The position numbers were made by a program, and so were the translations under genes. Positions 6,024 to 8,063 of a stretch of 8,063 nucleotides of DNA are shown here, piece after piece. The notes under the pieces are model-generated. The model did no database searches. It was not told the origin of the DNA and saw only the letters and a list, made by a program, of their open reading frames with translations. Position 1 is the stretch's first letter. Each line of letters opens with the position of its first letter. The stretch comes from DASXRU01 sp039933315 (lineage in GTDB: Bacteria > Acidobacteriota > Blastocatellia > Pyrinomonadales > Pyrinomonadaceae): contig JBDTOI010000179.1 of assembly GCA_039933315.1 (NCBI GenBank), forward strand, positions 1 through 8,063, read 5' to 3'.

Positions 6024-6051
6024 CGGCGGGACGAATTTACGCGCCCCGCCG
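6024..6051 (-). other. GC-rich hairpin between nucleotidyltransferase and kinase genes
   Basis: Inverted arms CGGCGGG (6024-6030) and CCCGCCG (6045-6051) with a 14-nt loop, in the 88-nt gap between the two genes. On the minus strand the stem is followed by CTTTAGC, too poor in T for a standard terminator. An alternative 5-bp pairing (6031-6035 with 6052-6056) excludes the first, so the RNA could switch between two forms. It may tune expression of the kinase relative to the upstream gene (inference). Confidence 0.5.
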
Positions 6052-6084
6052 TTCGTTAACTCGTCAGAATGCGACCGGATTGTA

Positions 6085-7068
6085 TCATCGCGTCAAGGGC
6101 ACGACAAAGTTATCCCCTTTGATCTCCCCTTTTAGAGCCTTGGCCGGAGGTTCCTCATTTTCCACCAGCGAAGCAAGCACTATCGCTGAGTTCTCCACCA
6201 CTTCACCGCTCTTGATTCGCACCCCGTCAGCGAGGATTGAGTGATGCACCCGGGCGCCGTCCTCGACTACCACACGGTCCCACAGGATCGATTCGCTGAC
6301 AGTCGCGCCGTTCCCAATTTCACAGCTTTCGCCGGCGTCAACATCCCGACCTTGTTTGGCTAACAGTCGCAAGCTGATTTCCAGGTAACGAGGTATGGTG
6401 GAGAGTTCGTACCACATGCCGGCCGCCACATGCGCAGCTATGCGCTCACCTTTAGCCATCGCCTGCGGATAGACATCCGAGGTGGAGTGCGAAAACACTC
6501 CGCGGGGGATGTAATCGAAGATCCCCGGCTCCATGATCTGAATGCCGGTGAACATCAACGGCACTTCCTGCTTAGTGTCATCGCCTGTTTTTCCAGGCAT
6601 CCCACCGAACTCAGTTACCAAACCGTCCCGCGTCTCGACCACGCTAAATGCTTCCCGGGCGGGGTTAGGCAGCAGCACCAGCGTGGCCAGGGCGTTAGTC
6701 TGGCGATGGGTCTTGATTGCCTCGGTCAGGTCAATGTCGGTGACGATCTTTCCATTAACCACTACGAACGTTTCGTCACCCAACAAGTGGCGCGCGTTAT
6801 CGAGGGCGCCGCTGGTGCCCAGGATGACAGGTTCTTCAACGTAGCTGAGCTTAACACCGAAGCGGCTACCGTCTCCGAGCGCCTCGCGCACAGACTCCGG
6901 CCGGTGATGCAGATTAACGATCACTTCGTCGATGCCGTGGCCGGCCAAATACTGAGCGACGTAACCAACCAGCGGCTTCCCCAGAAAAGGGATCGCCGGT
7001 TTGGTGCGGTCGGCCGTCAATGGCCATAAACGAGTGCCGTAGCCGGCAGCCAGGATCATTGCTCGCAT
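6085..7068 (-). CDS. Sugar-1-phosphate nucleotidyltransferase (MurU / NDP-sugar pyrophosphorylase type)
   Basis: 327 aa from the ATG at 7068. Positions below count from a GTG 4 codons earlier. The N-terminal nucleotidyltransferase domain (about 5-240) opens with ILAAGYGTRLWPLT (9-22) and Lys27-Pro28, the NTP-binding signature. VEEPVILGTSGALDNA (81-96) is the sugar-phosphate/base region. The C-terminal part (about 250-305) shows hexapeptide-like left-handed beta-helix repeats (IGNGATVSES, VVEDGARVHH). Known MurU enzymes lack this tail, so GDP-mannose- or glucose-type pyrophosphorylases are close alternatives. Odd points: the usual NGD metal motif reads NGK (Lys111), and the second metal Asp near WxDxGTP appears as Glu225 (WYELSTIP). 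The upstream GTG at 7080 lies inside a palindrome, so I prefer the ATG. It is followed by the AmgK-like kinase and asnS. Product unknown; UDP-MurNAc synthesis is the context-based guess. Confidence 0.85.
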   Translation of the reverse strand: MRAMILAAGYGTRLWPLTADRTKPAIPFLGKPLVGYVAQYLAGHGIDEVIVNLHHRPESVREALGDGSRFGVKLSYVEEPVILGTSGALDNARHLLGDETFVVVNGKIVTDIDLTEAIKTHRQTNALATLVLLPNPAREAFSVVETRDGLVTEFGGMPGKTGDDTKQEVPLMFTGIQIMEPGIFDYIPRGVFSHSTSDVYPQAMAKGERIAAHVAAGMWYELSTIPRYLEISLRLLAKQGRDVDAGESCEIGNGATVSESILWDRVVVEDGARVHHSILADGVRIKSGEVVENSAIVLASLVENEEPPAKALKGEIKGDNFVVPLTR

Positions 7069-7077
7069 GGTAAGTGG

Positions 7078-7095
7078 CACAGACTTCAGTCTGTG
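7078..7095. repeat. 18-nt palindrome CACAGACT-N2-AGTCTGTG
   Basis: Perfect 8-nt arms (7078-7085 and 7088-7095) with a two-base centre. It sits immediately upstream of the nucleotidyltransferase start and separates the ATG (7068) from an AAGGAG (7104-7109). On the minus strand an outer GGTA (7100-7097) can also pair with TACC (7072-7069), putting the ATG right at the base of the hairpin. The motif resembles a repeat I associate with dispersed intergenic elements of soil bacteria, but only one copy is in this window. Confidence 0.8.
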
Positions 7096-7103
7096 ATACC
7101 TGA

Positions 7104-7109
7104 CTCCTT
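7104..7109 (-). promoter_or_regulatory. Displaced Shine-Dalgarno of the nucleotidyltransferase gene
   Basis: Minus-strand AAGGAG, a full SD match, but 35 nt from the ATG at 7068 with no ATG, GTG or TTG at a normal distance. The palindrome 7078-7095 and its GGTA/TACC outer pairing fill the interval. If the hairpin forms, or is treated as an insertion of roughly 27 nt, the SD-to-ATG distance becomes short. The functional link is inferred. Confidence 0.4.
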
Positions 7110-7208
7110 CAGCTCGAGGTGAGATACAGGAACAAGATTACATTCTGAACGAGCAACGAACAACCTCTCCAGCCAGAGGGAAATCACGACTTCATGGGAC
7201 TGCAGCAA

Positions 7209-7253
7209 GAGTGTGGCCCGACGGCAAAACTCACTCAAGCCGTCGTCACACTC
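7209..7253. other. Strong 14-bp stem-loop in the leader region
   Basis: GAGTGTG (7209-7215) pairs with CACACTC (7247-7253), and CGACGGC (7219-7225) pairs with GCCGTCG (7239-7245). A 3-by-1 internal loop lies between the two helices, and a 13-nt A-rich loop sits on top. The plus-strand side is followed by AAAAAA and the minus-strand side by TTGCTG, so it is not a standard terminator in either direction. It lies about 140 nt upstream of the nucleotidyltransferase ATG and may be a structured 5' leader, a small RNA or another repeat type. Confidence 0.6.
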
Positions 7254-7275
7254 AAAAAACTTGCTGGCTGGGTCG

Positions 7276-7299
7276 GTTGGGGTTTTGAAACCCACCAAC
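7276..7299. repeat. GTTGG-GGTTT / AAACC-CCAAC hairpin
   Basis: GTTGG (7276-7280) pairs with CCAAC (7295-7299), and GGTTT (7281-7285) pairs with AAACC (7288-7292). A CA bulge lies on one side and the centre is very short. It is probably another dispersed palindrome, though no second copy is seen in the window. Confidence 0.5.
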
Positions 7300-7354
7300 A
7301 TCGGATTTACAACTCATTCAACGGAATCGGCAATGGGTTCTGATCGCAGTGAAG

Positions 7355-7383
7355 AGGGGCGCCCACGGAGGGACGCCCCTACA
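7355..7383 (-). repeat. 29-nt palindromic repeat, copy 3; downstream of the HARE-HTH gene
   Basis: Same length, orientation and ends as copy 2 (AGGGGCG ... CGCCCCTACA), with three substitutions, all in the inner stem. The inner arm remains pairable (CCC with GGG), so the hairpin is conserved despite sequence change. It begins 24 nt past the HARE-HTH stop in the direction of transcription, as copy 2 follows the AIM24-family stop. The ATCAGCC just beyond the ACA end is also shared with copy 2, although there it lies partly in coding sequence. Confidence 0.85.
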
Positions 7384-7407
7384 GAATCAGCCAACTTATA
7401 GCTCTCC

Positions 7408-7986
7408 CTACGAGGCCCGCGATGCTTCACGCATTACCAGGTCAAAGGTGCCGGGAGCAACCTTACGAAACCGGCCGTTACGATTTAACGAGACGGCAAT
7501 ACTAATCGTGGGATTATGGCCGGTGAAATTAAAGCCGCCTTCCATCAGACGGTTGTAGATCTCATTCACGTGCAAGGGCTCGCCCGCTTCGCGCAACAAC
7601 ATCGTAGCCGCCTGGGGAATTGTGCGATCGATGAACCGGTCATCAGTCACTTCGATGCCCGATCTTATCGCGGGAATCTGATGATGCTGAGGTGCCGGCC
7701 GGCGAGAAAATGAGTCTCCCTGGGCCAGCCGGTTCTGCAAAGTGGCATCGAGCTCTGAGACCGACGTCGTTCCCACCTGCGTCGATGGTCCGCTCATGAC
7801 GTTAGATAACAAGCGAAAGATGGCAGCTTCGGTCTGGCCTGACAAGAGATCCATCTCTGACAACTCGGCGCGAACCATGTCAGCTTCAGCCTCGAGTTCG
7901 ATCAGACGCGCTGCCAAACGCGTGCGCGCCCCGCGCGAGTGGCGCAGATTCTGCTCGAGTTTCGCTATCAGGTTCTCGTTGGCCAT
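7408..7986 (-). CDS. Coiled-coil protein with C-terminal HARE-HTH-like winged helix
   Basis: 192 aa. Residues about 5-46 are Leu/Ala/Glu-rich and should form a coiled coil (probable oligomerisation). Residues about 65-115 are a low-complexity Ser/Thr/Gln/Pro linker. Residues about 119-184 match the HB1/ASXL/restriction-endonuclease HTH (HARE-HTH) pattern: FIDRTIPQAATMLLREAGEP, LHVNEIYNRLMEGGF, ISIAVSLNRNGRFRKV, and a final PGTFDL strand. Domains of this type occur in RNA polymerase delta subunits, restriction enzymes and chromatin proteins, usually as DNA-binding or DNA-sensing modules. No enzyme domain is fused here, so a small dimeric DNA-binding regulator or nucleoid factor is the best guess. 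No SD precedes the ATG at 7986, but a promoter at 7998-8026 would start the mRNA only a few bases upstream. Inverted copies of the 29-nt repeat flank the gene. The HARE-HTH call is from pattern memory. Confidence 0.78.
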   Translation of the reverse strand: MANENLIAKLEQNLRHSRGARTRLAARLIELEAEADMVRAELSEMDLLSGQTEAAIFRLLSNVMSGPSTQVGTTSVSELDATLQNRLAQGDSFSRRPAPQHHQIPAIRSGIEVTDDRFIDRTIPQAATMLLREAGEPLHVNEIYNRLMEGGFNFTGHNPTISIAVSLNRNGRFRKVAPGTFDLVMREASRAS

Positions 7987-7997
7987 ATGACAGGGCG

Positions 7998-8026
7998 ATT
8001 GTAGATTGCCAATGCCCGATTTTCAA
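7998..8026 (-). promoter_or_regulatory. Sigma70-type promoter of the HARE-HTH gene; near-leaderless mRNA
   Basis: On the minus strand a -35 box TTGAAA (8026-8021) and a -10 box TACAAT (8003-7998) are separated by exactly 17 nt. Each box matches 5 of 6 consensus bases. Transcription would begin about 7990-7988, two to four bases before the ATG at 7986. This agrees with the absence of a Shine-Dalgarno sequence. Confidence 0.65.
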
Positions 8027-8041
8027 ATAGATTTGTAACCA

Positions 8042-8063
8042 TGTAGGGGTGGCACGCCGTGGC
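8042..8063 (+). repeat. 29-nt palindromic repeat, copy 4, cut by the window edge
   Basis: The first 22 nt of the unit are visible, beginning TGTAGGGGTGGCAC and ending GTGGC at the edge. There are two substitutions relative to copy 1 over this length, one in the outer arm and one in the loop. It lies just upstream of the -35 box of the HARE-HTH promoter and is inverted relative to copy 3. Confidence 0.8.

Larger units (their letters stand above)
7081..7407. other. 327-bp hairpin-rich leader region, probably non-coding
   Basis: Lies between the HARE-HTH gene and the nucleotidyltransferase. It contains most of the palindrome at 7078-7095, a small CCTCT/AGAGG stem (7164-7179), a 14-bp stem-loop (7209-7253), a hairpin at 7276-7299 and the 29-nt repeat copy 3 (7355-7383). 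A 71-codon frame (7301-7086, minus) crosses it but has no SD, starts in one hairpin, includes another and stops in a third, so I do not call it a gene. No clear promoter for the nucleotidyltransferase-kinase-asnS unit was found. A TATAAG (7400-7395, minus) has no matching -35 box. Confidence 0.65.

Noticed and set aside
7086..7301. 71-codon minus-strand frame beginning MLVGFKTPTD
   Set aside because: No SD at its ATG and no recognisable family. It starts in one hairpin, contains the 14-bp stem-loop and stops inside the 7078-7095 palindrome. More likely chance coding across structured non-coding DNA, though a homologue search could overturn this.
7081..7407. T-box riboswitch upstream of the operon containing asnS
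   Set aside because: No T-box core sequence or terminator/antiterminator pair was seen, and asnS is the third gene, not the first.

Overview
The window is a bacterial chromosomal segment of about 57-60% GC (by eye). Eight complete genes lie on the minus strand, so they are read right to left. The mix of genes and the density of palindromic intergenic repeats fit a soil Acidobacteriota-type genome (Blastocatellia-like). That assignment is an inference from pattern familiarity; there is no rRNA or marker-tree evidence here. I see no phage, transposase, CRISPR or toxin-antitoxin gene.

Layout in transcription order. (1) 7986-7408: a 192-residue protein with an N-terminal coiled coil and a C-terminal HARE-HTH-like winged helix. 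A good sigma70-type promoter sits so close to its ATG that the mRNA should be nearly leaderless. (2) 7407-7069: a hairpin-rich, probably non-coding leader. (3) 7068-3597: a sugar-1-phosphate nucleotidyltransferase (MurU/GDP-mannose pyrophosphorylase type), an AmgK-type sugar kinase, and asnS (asparaginyl-tRNA synthetase). The kinase/nucleotidyltransferase pair looks like a cell-wall sugar salvage module of the AmgK-MurU kind; asnS starts 3 nt after the kinase stop. (4) 3596-3217: a 380-bp gap filled with nested palindromic repeats. (5) 3216-1119: a tight trio of SAM methyltransferase, LOG-family protein and zinc-ribbon AIM24-family protein, joined by two ATGA stop/start overlaps. (6) 1118-984: a gap holding two inverted copies of a 29-nt palindrome. 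(7) 983-27: arginase. A further gene may begin at base 10 and run off the left edge.

The most interesting content is outside the genes. At least four palindromic repeat families are packed into 8 kb. One 29-nt family has four copies (990-1018, 1089-1117, 7355-7383, 8042-8063 cut by the edge). Another pair of classes makes a mirrored cluster at 3353-3565. In two places (arginase and the nucleotidyltransferase) a palindrome lies between a good Shine-Dalgarno sequence and the likely ATG. Excising the arginase copy on paper restores normal spacing exactly. This suggests that palindromes inserted into ribosome-binding sites, or that hairpin folding bridges the SD and the start codon.

The nucleotidyltransferase also appears to lack the usual metal-binding aspartate in its NGD motif (it reads NGK).
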